From a virus: a stretch of 22,112 bases of DNA. The notes under the pieces are model-generated. The model saw only the letters and a list, made by a program, of their open reading frames with translations, ran no database searches and was not told where the DNA came from. Location of the stretch: positions 1-22,112 of IMG/VR virus record IMGVR_UViG_3300032032_000030; one strand, given 5' to 3'. The first letter of the stretch is position 1. Every line of letters begins with the position of its first letter. Made by a program: the position numbers and the translations under genes. Shown piece by piece: positions 1-5,669 of the stretch.

Positions 1-25
1 ACTTGCGCTCTGTGGGTTCTGTAGA

Positions 26-53
26 ATTATAACCCCCCCTCTTGCCTTGTCTT
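26..53 (-). promoter_or_regulatory. Candidate sigma70 promoter pointing off the left edge
   Basis: On the minus strand a perfect TATAAT (26-31) lies 16 bp downstream of AAGACA (48-53), which matches TTGACA at four of six bases. It sits at the 3' end of the HNH gene and would start transcription near base 19, heading out of the window. If the ends are joined, the transcript would enter terS after about 60 bases. It shares the 16-bp spacing and the GTTATAATYC context with the stronger promoter at 17654-17681. The -35 box is weak and function is inferred. Confidence 0.4.
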
Positions 54-344
54 ACGACTATGGCAGGACTTGCACATAGATTGAAGATTAGTTAGTTCAA
101 GCGCCAGCTCTGGTGCTTTGCGCCTGGGTACTATGTGGTCTACCTCAGATGCAGGGGCTGCATTATGCTGGTGTTCATGGATACCAAAGGGATCACAGCA
201 CAGGGGATTCCTAGCCAGCCACCACACCCGCAGCCTGCGCCACCTTGCCAATGAATAGAAACCATTGTCATCTGCTTTCCTATCCCTTGCCTGGTGTTGC
301 TTGCCTTTGGGCTGGTCTTTGTGGGTGGGTGCGCTCCAGGGCAT
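27..344 (-). CDS. HNH endonuclease, phage packaging type
   Basis: 105 aa. Small phage HNH nucleases of this type assist terminase in cutting at cos in HK97-like phages. The His-Me core is clear: EVDHIVP with the Asp-His pair at residues 69-70, then NLQSMCKSCHSRK at 86-98 with the Asn, the CxxC zinc pair (Cys91, Cys94) and His95. The preceding RWRRLRVWWLARNPLC stretch is also typical of the family. The usual first CxxC is altered: Cys49 and Cys50 are adjacent and the residue three after Cys49 is Pro, so His56 or His58 may complete the zinc site. The ATG shares its A with the upstream stop (TGATG), indicating coupling. Such genes normally sit directly upstream of terS, which is at the other end of this window. 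Confidence 0.92.
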   Translation of the reverse strand: MPWSAPTHKDQPKGKQHQARDRKADDNGFYSLARWRRLRVWWLARNPLCCDPFGIHEHQHNAAPASEVDHIVPRRKAPELALELTNLQSMCKSCHSRKTRQEGGL

Positions 345-505
345 CAGCTGGCCTTGCTGTGTCTGATCTGGCCCAGGCTGCCCTGGTGGTGCGCACCCTC
401 AGCATGGTGGGCACCACGTGCCCTGAAACCGCAGCTGCAATTGCCACGGCTGGTGCTGTGCTGCTTGGCTCTTTGCTTCTTATCTCGTCTGCTCTTGTTG
501 CTCAT
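344..505 (-). CDS. Small basic protein of unknown function, 53 aa
   Basis: An ORF that fills the space between its neighbours exactly. It begins with ATG at 503-505, overlapping the TGA of the upstream gene as ATGA, and its TGA overlaps the HNH start as TGATG. The product starts MSNKSRRDKKQRAKQH, a strongly basic N-terminus, followed by a CSC pair (residues 23-25) and a His/Gly-rich tail with two AHH repeats. No family is recognised. The two-sided stop/start overlap is the main evidence that it is translated. Basic composition would fit nucleic-acid binding, but that is a guess. Confidence 0.6.
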   Translation of the reverse strand: MSNKSRRDKKQRAKQHSTSRGNCSCGFRARGAHHAEGAHHQGSLGQIRHSKAS

Positions 506-810
506 GTTAACTGTACGCTGAACCTCTGGTCTGATTCCTCATTGCCGATGATGTAGATAGCGCCCTGCATTTCCTCTGCCCGGGCATCACTGATACGTTT
601 AATCTTGATCTTAGTAATAGGGAATTCCCCGGCCAGGTAGATCCTTAGCGCCTCAGCGCATGTGTGTGGGCAAACTACCAGCTCCAGGGGATCACGCCGC
701 ATACCCTCTGCAAATGTGCCCACAATGGCCAAGAAATCACACTTGAAGGTTTCAGATAGTTCTGCTTGGCGGCCTGTTAGAAACCCGGTCACATACGATA
801 AATTTGTCAC
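502..810 (-). CDS. Hypothetical phage protein, 102 aa
   Basis: Unrecognised protein with a GTG start that overlaps the stop of the holin-like gene (GTGA). It begins MTNLSYVTGFLTGRQAELSE, has a central hydrophobic stretch around LELVVCPHTCAEALRIYLAG with two Cys in CPHTC, and ends with a probable beta segment (GAIYIIGNEE). No signal peptide or clear membrane helix is visible. It lies between the lysis-like cassette and the HNH gene in a chain of overlapping genes. A mixed alpha/beta cytoplasmic protein is likely; the role is unknown. Confidence 0.65.
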   Translation of the reverse strand: MTNLSYVTGFLTGRQAELSETFKCDFLAIVGTFAEGMRRDPLELVVCPHTCAEALRIYLAGEFPITKIKIKRISDARAEEMQGAIYIIGNEESDQRFSVQLT

Positions 811-1004
811 TTCTTATTGCCTAAATGCCCAAGCCCATCTTCCAGGGCAATGCTGCCAGCGCCAATGCCCACCAACCAGGGCAACAGCTCAAGGAATCTT
901 TCAACTGTGATGCGCTCAAACCCGGCCAGGGCTGCCACGCAGATGATGGCAATGATTGCCAAAGAACTTTTCCTGCCGCCAAAGAATGCAAATAGACCAC
1001 TCAT
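807..1004 (-). CDS. Small two-helix membrane protein, holin candidate
   Basis: 65 aa with two hydrophobic segments: residues about 12-25 (SLAIIAIICVAALAG) and about 34-50 (LLPWLVGIGAGSIALEDG), separated by FERITVERF and ending GHLGNKK. A much longer reading of this frame is open to 1220, but the ATG at 1002-1004 is chosen. It is preceded by a purine-rich AGGAAGGGAAAG ribosome-binding region and overlaps the upstream TGA as ATGA. Size and topology fit small holins, and the neighbouring lipoprotein and lipase-like gene make a lysis role plausible. Family membership cannot be assigned by eye. Confidence 0.6.
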   Translation of the reverse strand: MSGLFAFFGGRKSSLAIIAIICVAALAGFERITVERFLELLPWLVGIGAGSIALEDGLGHLGNKK

Positions 1005-1240
1005 TGTTTCTTTCCCTTCCTTCTTAGAATAACGGTTGTTGCGGCCAGGGCTGCCCCTACGCCGCCGATCACCCAGCCTGCTGGCCCAGCTCCTGCACTG
1101 GCTGCCAGTGCCACCGATGCGGCCCCTGCTGCCTCCACAGCTGGGCTGGTGCCTTCCGGCCCAGGCTGCACCAGCCATTGCAGATCCGCACAGCCTGCCA
1201 GCAGGACAATGGCTATACACATTAATATTATTCTTACCAT
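1001..1240 (-). CDS. Small phage lipoprotein, possible spanin-like protein
   Basis: 79 aa. The N-terminus (MVRIILMCIAIVLLAGC) is a lipoprotein signal peptide with a LAGC lipobox, so Cys17 should be lipidated after signal peptidase II cleavage. A Pro/Gly/Ala-rich linker follows, then a second hydrophobic segment around residues 53-72 (AGWVIGGVGAALAATTVIL), and the protein ends in a basic RRKGKKQ tail. A lipidated N-terminus plus a C-terminal membrane helix is the architecture of unimolecular spanins such as T1 gp11. This protein is about half that size, so spanin function is only a hypothesis. It sits 1 bp from the lipase-like gene and overlaps the holin candidate. Confidence 0.65.
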   Translation of the reverse strand: MVRIILMCIAIVLLAGCADLQWLVQPGPEGTSPAVEAAGAASVALAASAGAGPAGWVIGGVGAALAATTVILRRKGKKQ

Positions 1241-1241
1241 C

Positions 1242-1991
1242 TCACTGGGCCTGCCTCCTGTTTAGATTCTCACAATAAACGCTTATATCATGGCCCGGCC
1301 ATTCCTCCAGGTTGCCCTGGGGTGGTTCTTCCCCGGGCAGCCTGCGCCACTGGGGTGGCCTGTCATTTATTCGGCCACTCTCATCAATAAACTTAAGATT
1401 GCCTGTTTGCTGCAATCCCTTTTCAGCAGCTGGCTGGTGGGGCACTGGATCTGAACAGTAAGCATAGCGCCTGGCCTTGTCCCTGTAATGGTGGTTGAAA
1501 CAATCCACCCAGGCATCCCGGCCCACCATAGGTGCCCCAAAGGTTACAAGATGATCTGCTTGCAGCTTCCTGGTTGCCAGATCATAGCCAAACAGCTGGG
1601 CTGTTGCGCCTCCAAGCCCATGGCCTGTTATCCAGCGCTCCACCTTGCTGCCCTTGTTCTCTGTGCTTTGCCTCACCCGGGCTATCAGGGCAGCTCTAAT
1701 CAGCTTGTAATGGGTCAGGAATGGCCCATAGACATCAACGCCCCGCCAATACCTGATGCTGTAATACCTGGGCTTTATGATTTCGGCCAGCACTGGATCA
1801 TTTAGAAAGCAGATCACCTCCTGCTGCCCATTCCCGGCATAAAACAACCGGGAATCCTCACAGGAAATTATATCGCACCAATAGCCCTGCTGGTGCAGGG
1901 CACTGGTTATGGTTCCGCTGTATCCGTAATCGCTGAACGTGCAGAACTCAGCGCAGATTGCATCGTTGATGGTGTGGCTCCAGGCTGGCAC
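1242..1991 (-). CDS. Lipase class 3-like alpha/beta hydrolase lacking the nucleophile Ser
   Basis: 249 aa. The fold signature is that of class 3 lipases: WITGHGLGGATAQLFG (residues 120-135), then a beta strand with TFGAPMVGRD (150-159), DPVP with the likely catalytic Asp (181-184), and a late His in GHD (234). The nucleophile elbow normally reads GHSLGG. Here the codon is GGG and the residue is Gly125, so the canonical triad is broken. The only reasonable start is GTG at 1991; the frame stays open to a stop at 2097-2099 without an ATG. It occupies the position an endolysin would take beside the holin and lipoprotein genes. It may be an inactive binding protein or use another mechanism. Confidence 0.7.
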   Translation of the reverse strand: MPAWSHTINDAICAEFCTFSDYGYSGTITSALHQQGYWCDIISCEDSRLFYAGNGQQEVICFLNDPVLAEIIKPRYYSIRYWRGVDVYGPFLTHYKLIRAALIARVRQSTENKGSKVERWITGHGLGGATAQLFGYDLATRKLQADHLVTFGAPMVGRDAWVDCFNHHYRDKARRYAYCSDPVPHQPAAEKGLQQTGNLKFIDESGRINDRPPQWRRLPGEEPPQGNLEEWPGHDISVYCENLNRRQAQ

Positions 1992-2050
1992 CTGGTGGTT
2001 GCACCCAGATTCTGAATAGATTGCCGAATAATTACAACTGAAAACAGCTT

Positions 2051-2082
2051 GCGCACCCAGGGGTTGCCTGCCCTGGGTGCGC
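2051..2082 (-). terminator. 12-bp hairpin in the leader of the lysis-like genes
   Basis: A perfect 12-bp inverted repeat (GCGCACCCAGGG at 2051-2062, its complement at 2071-2082) with an 8-base loop. On the minus strand it follows the DUF1580-type gene and is followed by a weak T-rich stretch (AAGCTGTTTT). It could end the integrase-side transcript or act as an attenuator before the lipase-like gene. A second, weaker hairpin (7 bp, 2088-2094 with 2117-2123) lies just upstream of it. The 1992-2136 gap holds no convincing gene. Confidence 0.5.
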
Positions 2083-2136
2083 TCAAAGGGTGCCGACTAG
2101 CAACCACCATCACAGGGGCACCCTGCTGCAAAAGTT

Positions 2137-2508
2137 TTACCCTTTCAACTCTTTCTGCTTATCCAATAAATATTCTGTCACCCATAAGAGCTGTTTTTCT
2201 ACTTGGTCTAGTCTGCTTTCCAGTTTTTGCAGCTGGGTTCTTAGTACTTCCAGCTCAAGATGCGCCTGGTATTCACTCGCTATGGGATTTTCCCCAGCAT
2301 CTACTGCTGCCAATGCCTTGCCGAAACGGTCTAAGGCTTCCATTGAAGTTAGAAAGCGACCGCCTAGTCGCAGGGTTTCCAGCCTGATCCCCTTAATACC
2401 TTTTCTTGCCCAGCGCCAGATGGCGCTGGGGTGAACAGCTTTACCGTTTATTTCGGGTAATGCTTCTGCGGCTTCTGTGAATGAAACTATTTTTTCCGTA
2501 TTGAGCAT
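2137..2508 (-). CDS. DUF1580-like HTH protein
   Basis: 123 aa. The first 65 residues match what I know of DUF1580: a SFTEAAEALP start, then HPSAIWRWARKGIKGIRLET, GGRFLTSMEALDRF. This resembles a MerR/excisionase-type winged HTH that reads an ALWRW recognition helix. The family was described mainly from Rhodopirellula baltica and relatives, where it often lies near integrases. The C-terminal half (about 85-118, LRTQLQKLESRLDQVEKQLLW) is a heptad-like coiled coil, which the usual ~90-aa members lack. An excisionase or small regulator is the likely role given the integrase upstream in the same operon. The ATG is preceded by the AGAAAGGGCC ribosome-binding region, part of the repeated element at 2514-2525. 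Confidence 0.65.
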   Translation of the reverse strand: MLNTEKIVSFTEAAEALPEINGKAVHPSAIWRWARKGIKGIRLETLRLGGRFLTSMEALDRFGKALAAVDAGENPIASEYQAHLELEVLRTQLQKLESRLDQVEKQLLWVTEYLLDKQKELKG

Positions 2509-2513
2509 AGGCC

Positions 2514-2525
2514 CTTTCTGAATGG
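2514..2525 (-). repeat. ATTCAGAAAG element, copy A
   Basis: Minus-strand CCATTCAGAAAG fills the short gap between the winged-helix gene and the DUF1580-like gene, 5 bases before the latter's ATG. Related copies are at 4165-4175, 4507-4522 and 4664-4679. Its purine end probably also serves as the ribosome-binding site. Confidence 0.5.
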
Positions 2526-2987
2526 TTACGGCTTCATGCCATTGGTGGTGGTTGCGATCACTCTATCCAGGCTGGCCCTGTCCCTGTGTTCTTCAATGGC
2601 CCTGCCCAGTTCTTCTGCGCTTAAAGTATCCTCGCTTTCTTTTCTTTCTGTTCTCTTGTCTTCAAGCGCCTGGTATTTGCTGAATCGTTTGCGCTTCAAC
2701 TTCTGAAATAAATTGAAGTTCAACAGCCGCAGGCATTTAGTGCCATCAAATGTGCGCCGTAATAGCATCATACGTGCATCGAATACTTCCAATGTCTGCT
2801 CTATGAATGCTTCACTCATGCGCCTATCTGGGGCGATACGGTTCTTTAAATACCTGGGTTCGGCATTTACCCAACCATAATCATCACTTATGAGGATCAA
2901 GCCCACCCACAAACGCCACTCCTTGCAGCCCAGATCAATGAAATCTGGGCTGGTCAGAATGCTGTCATCAATTAACCGTTTAGCCAT
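2526..2987 (-). CDS. Replication-initiator-like winged helix protein (N-terminal type)
   Basis: 153 aa. The N-terminal ~105 residues follow the pattern of phage replisome-organiser/DnaD-like winged helix domains: MAKRLIDDSILTSPDF, WRLWVGLILISDDYGWVNAE, PRYLKNRIAP, then a strand and LLNFNLFQKLKRKRFSKYQ in the place usually written NWxxHQKxxKPxxSK. The C-terminal ~45 residues are charged and lack any helicase-loader or ATPase motif. This is the only replication-related gene visible, so it may recruit host replication machinery to a phage origin; that role is inferred. The ATG lies inside the last codons of the 54-aa membrane gene upstream. Confidence 0.6.
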   Translation of the reverse strand: MAKRLIDDSILTSPDFIDLGCKEWRLWVGLILISDDYGWVNAEPRYLKNRIAPDRRMSEAFIEQTLEVFDARMMLLRRTFDGTKCLRLLNFNLFQKLKRKRFSKYQALEDKRTERKESEDTLSAEELGRAIEEHRDRASLDRVIATTTNGMKP

Positions 2988-3136
2988 TGGCCTGCCCTCC
3001 AGATCAAGTGAATGGCTATCGGTGCCAGCAGCGCCCCGGCCATAATGAAAAACCAGATTGCATCTGAATACAGCTCATCATCGCTGCGGCCCTGGCCCCC
3101 TTTGACTAGGGGCACCCCGTCTTTCCTTTTGTTCAT
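2972..3136 (-). CDS. Single-span small membrane protein, 54 aa
   Basis: An ORF with one of the best ribosome-binding sites in the window (AGGAGGTG, 5 bases before the ATG at 3134-3136). The N-terminal 25 residues are hydrophilic (MNKRKDGVPLVKGGQGRSDD). Residues about 26-46 form one hydrophobic helix (AIWFFIMAGALLAPIAIHLIW), and a short RAGQWLNG tail follows. Its last 16 bases overlap the next gene. No family is recognised. Its place between integrase and replication-like genes suggests an accessory or immunity-type role, but nothing in the sequence proves it. Confidence 0.7.
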   Translation of the reverse strand: MNKRKDGVPLVKGGQGRSDDELYSDAIWFFIMAGALLAPIAIHLIWRAGQWLNG

Positions 3137-3235
3137 GGCTTCACCTCCTGAACAATTGGGTTGTGGTTGTTGCCCTGATAGCGCAGGGCAATGGCATTAG
3201 ATTAGAGGATTTGGCGCTGCTGGCAATACAATTAT
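3137..3235. other. Gap beside the integrase 3' end
   Basis: This 99-bp gap contains an 8-bp hairpin (TTGCCCTG 3170-3177, complement 3184-3191) and, on the minus strand, an 18-codon ORF starting MPLPCAIR whose TGA lies in the ribosome-binding site of the 54-aa gene. It could be a leader peptide or chance. The position next to int would also suit an attP, but no flanking duplicate is available to show it. Confidence 0.3.
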
Positions 3236-4105
3236 TCAAACACTGGCAGCCTGCTGCACAGCTGCAATCAGCGCATCACCCCTTGAAATGGTGTAACGGT
3301 CAAGGATGCTGCGAGTTTTCATCCCGGCCAGGGCTAGTATTTCACTCTCTGAAATATTCCCTTTCTGCCGATAATGCGTAACCATTGAGCGCCGCAGGGC
3401 ATGAAATACGCATGGGGGATTGATCCCACAGGCCAGCTGTGCTGCTCTCCAGGCCCTGTAGAAACTCTTTACCTGCTGCCCATGCCTGTGAAATAACCAG
3501 GGCACCATCACCCCGGCCACCTCTGCCTGGCTTTTCCTGCGCTCAATGATTGCCTGCATTGGCCCGACTATGGGAAAACTAACAGGGCGCTTGTTCTTGC
3601 TCAGCTCTTGCGGCATGTGAATAAAGCCCGGCCCATCGCTGCGCAGCTCCACATTGCGCCAGGTTAGATTCAAGATGGCATTCTTGCGCCAGCCACTCCA
3701 GAACCCAAAGCGCACCAGATCGCCCAAGGGATCTTTCAACCGGGCTGCTATAGCCCTCACCTGATCAATGCTTAACAGATCGTCCCTTATGTTTTCTTCA
3801 CGTTCCAGCCGGAATGCTGGAAGGTTTTCTATCAGCCCATCTGCCTGCGCCCTGCGCATGGCTGCCCTCAAATATGCCACCTCTCGATTGATGGTGCTAT
3901 CCTGCCTGCCTAAGCGCCTGCGCCCGGCCCTGTAGCGTGTTAGGTGCCAGCCCCGCAGATCCTCTGCATCCAGGCTGCCCAGGGCTGTTTCAACATGCCG
4001 CAGCTGGCCTGCAACGCTTTCTGGGTGTCGGCACCGCAGGGTTTCCAGGTAGTAATCAGCAACATCATTGATGGTAACAGTGGGCAACTGGGGCACCTCG
4101 GGCAA
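3236..4105 (-). CDS. int: Tyrosine recombinase, phage integrase
   Basis: 289 aa. A SAM-like core-binding domain (about 10-95) precedes the catalytic domain. Catalytic residues are visible: Arg140 in FGFWSGWRKNAILNL, Lys172 or nearby in LSKNKRPVSFP, His235 and Arg238 in FHALRRS, and the nucleophile Tyr271 in RSILDRYTIS. The position usually held by His or Trp (GHKTRS or GWKTRS) is Met262 here (AGMKTRS). It would catalyse integration and, with an excisionase, excision. The start is weak: a TTG directly after an in-frame stop, with no clear ribosome-binding site. An alternative N-terminus lies in another frame (see findings). Transcribed toward the DUF1580-like gene. Confidence 0.92.
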   Translation of the reverse strand: MPEVPQLPTVTINDVADYYLETLRCRHPESVAGQLRHVETALGSLDAEDLRGWHLTRYRAGRRRLGRQDSTINREVAYLRAAMRRAQADGLIENLPAFRLEREENIRDDLLSIDQVRAIAARLKDPLGDLVRFGFWSGWRKNAILNLTWRNVELRSDGPGFIHMPQELSKNKRPVSFPIVGPMQAIIERRKSQAEVAGVMVPWLFHRHGQQVKSFYRAWRAAQLACGINPPCVFHALRRSMVTHYRQKGNISESEILALAGMKTRSILDRYTISRGDALIAAVQQAASV

Positions 4106-4114
4106 TTTTTAGGC

Positions 4115-4142
4115 TTGCAGAATCTAATGGGCTTCTTAAGAT
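4115..4142 (+). promoter_or_regulatory. Weak candidate promoter for the plus-strand operon
   Basis: TTGCAG (4115-4120), a 16-bp spacer and TAAGAT (4137-4142) give a plausible but weak sigma70 match in the divergent region between int and the plus-strand genes. The predicted start near 4149 would make the ATG at 4150 nearly leaderless and favours the ATG at 4186. No better promoter is visible here. Confidence 0.3.
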
Positions 4143-4164
4143 ACCGCACATGCAAGAAAAACCA

Positions 4165-4175
4165 ATTCAGAAAGT
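4165..4175 (+). repeat. ATTCAGAAAG element, copy B
   Basis: ATTCAGAAAGT preceded by AAACCA, ten bases before the ATG at 4186. It is a direct repeat of the copy at 4664-4679, which has the same AAACC lead-in; the two lie about 500 bp apart. Confidence 0.5.
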
Positions 4176-4185
4176 AGGTGCAAAC

Positions 4186-4518
4186 ATGCTGCGGCAGGAA
4201 ACTTTCAATCTCAATTTAGGCATTAAGGCAATGCAAGCTGGGCAGGATGATGCTGCCAGTGCCCGGCCCACTGTGCTGGGTGTTGCCCGGGCTGCTGCCA
4301 TTGCAGCTGCCCAGGCTGGTAATGGCACTGCAACTGCCGACGATGCGTACAGGGGCTTGATTGCAGCAGGCTATAAAGCGCAGGACCTGGGCAATGCAGC
4401 AGGGGCGCTGTTTCAAAAATCAACATGGGAATTTACAGGGCAGTTCAAACGGTCTGCCCGTGTTTCCAATCATGGCCGCATGAATCGGGTTTGGCGGCTT
4501 ATAGGCTTCACTTTCTGA
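4186..4518 (+). CDS. Conserved-type phage protein upstream of methyltransferase, unknown function
   Basis: 110 aa. The C-terminal third (WEFTGQFKRSARVSNHGRMN then RVWRLIGF) has the pattern of small phage proteins often found beside methyltransferase or replication genes. The middle is Ala-rich helical (VARAAAIAAAQAG, DDAYRGLIAAGY, GNAAGALFQ), consistent with a small helical or winged-helix domain. ATG 4186 is chosen because GTAGGTG lies 5-10 bases upstream; an in-frame ATG at 4150 would add 12 residues and has no ribosome-binding site. The TGA is followed immediately by the ATG of the 56-aa ORF. The family resemblance is from memory and the function is unknown. Confidence 0.65.
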   Translation: MLRQETFNLNLGIKAMQAGQDDAASARPTVLGVARAAAIAAAQAGNGTATADDAYRGLIAAGYKAQDLGNAAGALFQKSTWEFTGQFKRSARVSNHGRMNRVWRLIGFTF

Positions 4519-4522
4519 ATGG
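4507..4522 (-). repeat. ATTCAGAAAG element, copy C (inverted)
   Basis: TTCACTTTCTGAATGG is the exact complement of CCATTCAGAAAGTGAA at 4664-4679, a 16-bp perfect inverted repeat 141 bp apart. This copy spans the stop codon of the preceding gene and the start codon of the 56-aa ORF. Confidence 0.6.
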
Positions 4523-4689
4523 CCCGGGGTGCTTTGGTCACGACCCAAACACAAATTCCAAATACGCCTGCGCTCCCAAGCGCAGCTCCCGGCCCCGGGC
4601 TTTCTTCTTTTCTTGCAATGACCCGGGCAGCCTTAACCCCGCTGCCTGGGGCATTCTTTAAACCCATTCAGAAAGTGAAACATGAATGA
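4519..4689 (+). CDS. Small Pro/Ala-rich ORF, 56 aa
   Basis: It starts with ATG immediately after the TGA of the preceding gene and ends with TGA overlapping the first codons of the methyltransferase, so it fills the gap exactly. The product (MARGALVTTQTQIPNTPALP, then SAAPGPGLSSFLAMTRAALT, tail KPIQKVKHE) is low in complexity and has no known domain. The KPIQKV tail is encoded by repeat copy D. It could be a real coupled peptide or an open stretch that only carries translation into the methyltransferase. Evidence is positional only. Confidence 0.4.
   Translation: MARGALVTTQTQIPNTPALPSAAPGPGLSSFLAMTRAALTPLPGAFFKPIQKVKHE
4664..4679 (+). repeat. ATTCAGAAAG element, copy D
   Basis: CCATTCAGAAAGTGAA ends three bases before the methyltransferase ATG at 4682 and is the partner of the inverted copy at 4507-4522. 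Its AGAAAGTGA end may be the ribosome-binding region. Confidence 0.6.
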
Positions 4690-5200
4690 AAACACCTATG
4701 AGCTGCGATCAATGGATCTGTTCACCGGGCTGGGCGGCAGCCTCATCGCAGGATCAATGCTGGGATGGCGGCCCGTCTGCCTCGTTGAAATCGAACCCTT
4801 TGCGCAAAGAATCCTCATCCAAAGAATGCAAGATGGCAGCCTGCCCCCCACCCCCATCTGGCCCGATGCCGGAACCTTTGACGCAAAGCCCTGGGCTGGC
4901 TCAGTGGATATCCTTGTTTGCGGCCCACCCTGCCAGGGGTTCTCAGTTGCCGGGAAAGGGCTTGGCCAAGCAGATCCCAGAAACCAAATCCCAAACGTAC
5001 TGCGCATCCTACGGGATCTGGAATGCCCTAGACTCTACCTGGAAAACTCAGCAAACCTTGTTTCCTTTGACTATTTCGGCCAGATCCTCGGAGAGCTGGC
5101 AGAACTCGGGTTCGATGCTCGATGGTCAACTTTATCGGCGGCAGCCTGTGGAGCCAATCATAAGCGCAACAGGCTCTGGCTCTATGCTTGGAAAAGATAA
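4682..5200 (+). CDS. DNA cytosine-C5 methyltransferase, N-terminal part of a frameshifted gene
   Basis: 172 aa before an early stop. It carries the catalytic half of a C5-methyltransferase: motif I DLFTGLGG (residues 12-19, AdoMet binding), motif IV CGPPCQGFS with catalytic Cys84, motif VI ENS (121-123) and a motif VIII-like KRNRLWL (161-167). The frame ends with a premature TAA at 5198-5200, directly after GGAAAAG. The target-recognition region and motifs IX-X continue in the +1 frame (5184-5669). The whole 4682-5669 span is one base longer than a 328-codon protein, so removing one A from the AAAA at 5192-5195 would restore it. An orphan phage methyltransferase would protect phage DNA from host restriction. 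The N-terminal piece alone should be inactive. Confidence 0.85.
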   Translation: MNENTYELRSMDLFTGLGGSLIAGSMLGWRPVCLVEIEPFAQRILIQRMQDGSLPPTPIWPDAGTFDAKPWAGSVDILVCGPPCQGFSVAGKGLGQADPRNQIPNVLRILRDLECPRLYLENSANLVSFDYFGQILGELAELGFDARWSTLSAAACGANHKRNRLWLYAWKR

Positions 5201-5669
5201 CTGGCCCACGCCCACTGCTAGAAGCCCCGGAGATTGCGCTGCTGAAAGAAGAAGAAGAGCACCCAGCCTGGAATCTATAGTAATGATGCAAACCTGGCCC
5301 ACGCCCCAGGCCAATGAGGATGCAGCAGGCACCCCGGCTGGCAAGATGCAGAAAATGCTGGGCAATCACCCTGCAATCAGGGGCACCACGCCAGCTGAAT
5401 GGCAAAAGGGTGCCTTGAACCCTGCCTGGGTTTGCTGGCTCATGGGCTGGCCTTTGGGCTGGGATAGTTTGGAGCCTATGCCAGCCACCAGCCTGGCAGA
5501 TCATGCTGAAAAAACGGCTGCTGGCAGCTGGTGGCAGGATGAACCACCCATCCCCCGTATTGATAAAAATATTCCTAATCGTGCTGCCCGGCTCAAGGGC
5601 CTGGGCAATGGCATGGTTCCACTTTGTTTTGTTCACGCTTTTAATGGTTTAGCATATGAAAATATATAG
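5184..5669 (+). pseudogene. C-terminal part of the split cytosine methyltransferase
   Basis: This frame continues the methyltransferase as DNWPTPTARSPGD, then a second WPTPQANEDAAG, a phage-type variable region, and motif X as RLKGLGNGMVP near the end. The repeated WPTP segments and GNGMVP are typical of phage Dcm-like C-termini. The first in-frame ATG is at 5184 (161 aa if started there), without a ribosome-binding site. It is expected only if ribosomes shift +1 or the frameshift is an assembly error. Its end overlaps the start of the 77-aa gene by 14 bases, which suggests the C-terminal part is or was translated. Confidence 0.7.

Noticed and set aside
1005-1220. Longer start for the holin-like gene
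   Set aside because: The extension is Arg/Gly/Ser-rich and lies entirely over the lipoprotein gene; the ATG at 1004 has a good ribosome-binding region and an ATGA overlap.
1907-2131. 74-aa minus-strand ORF upstream of the lipase-like gene
   Set aside because: It starts at TTG without a ribosome-binding site, runs through the strong hairpin and over the lipase-like gene in another frame, and shows no domain.
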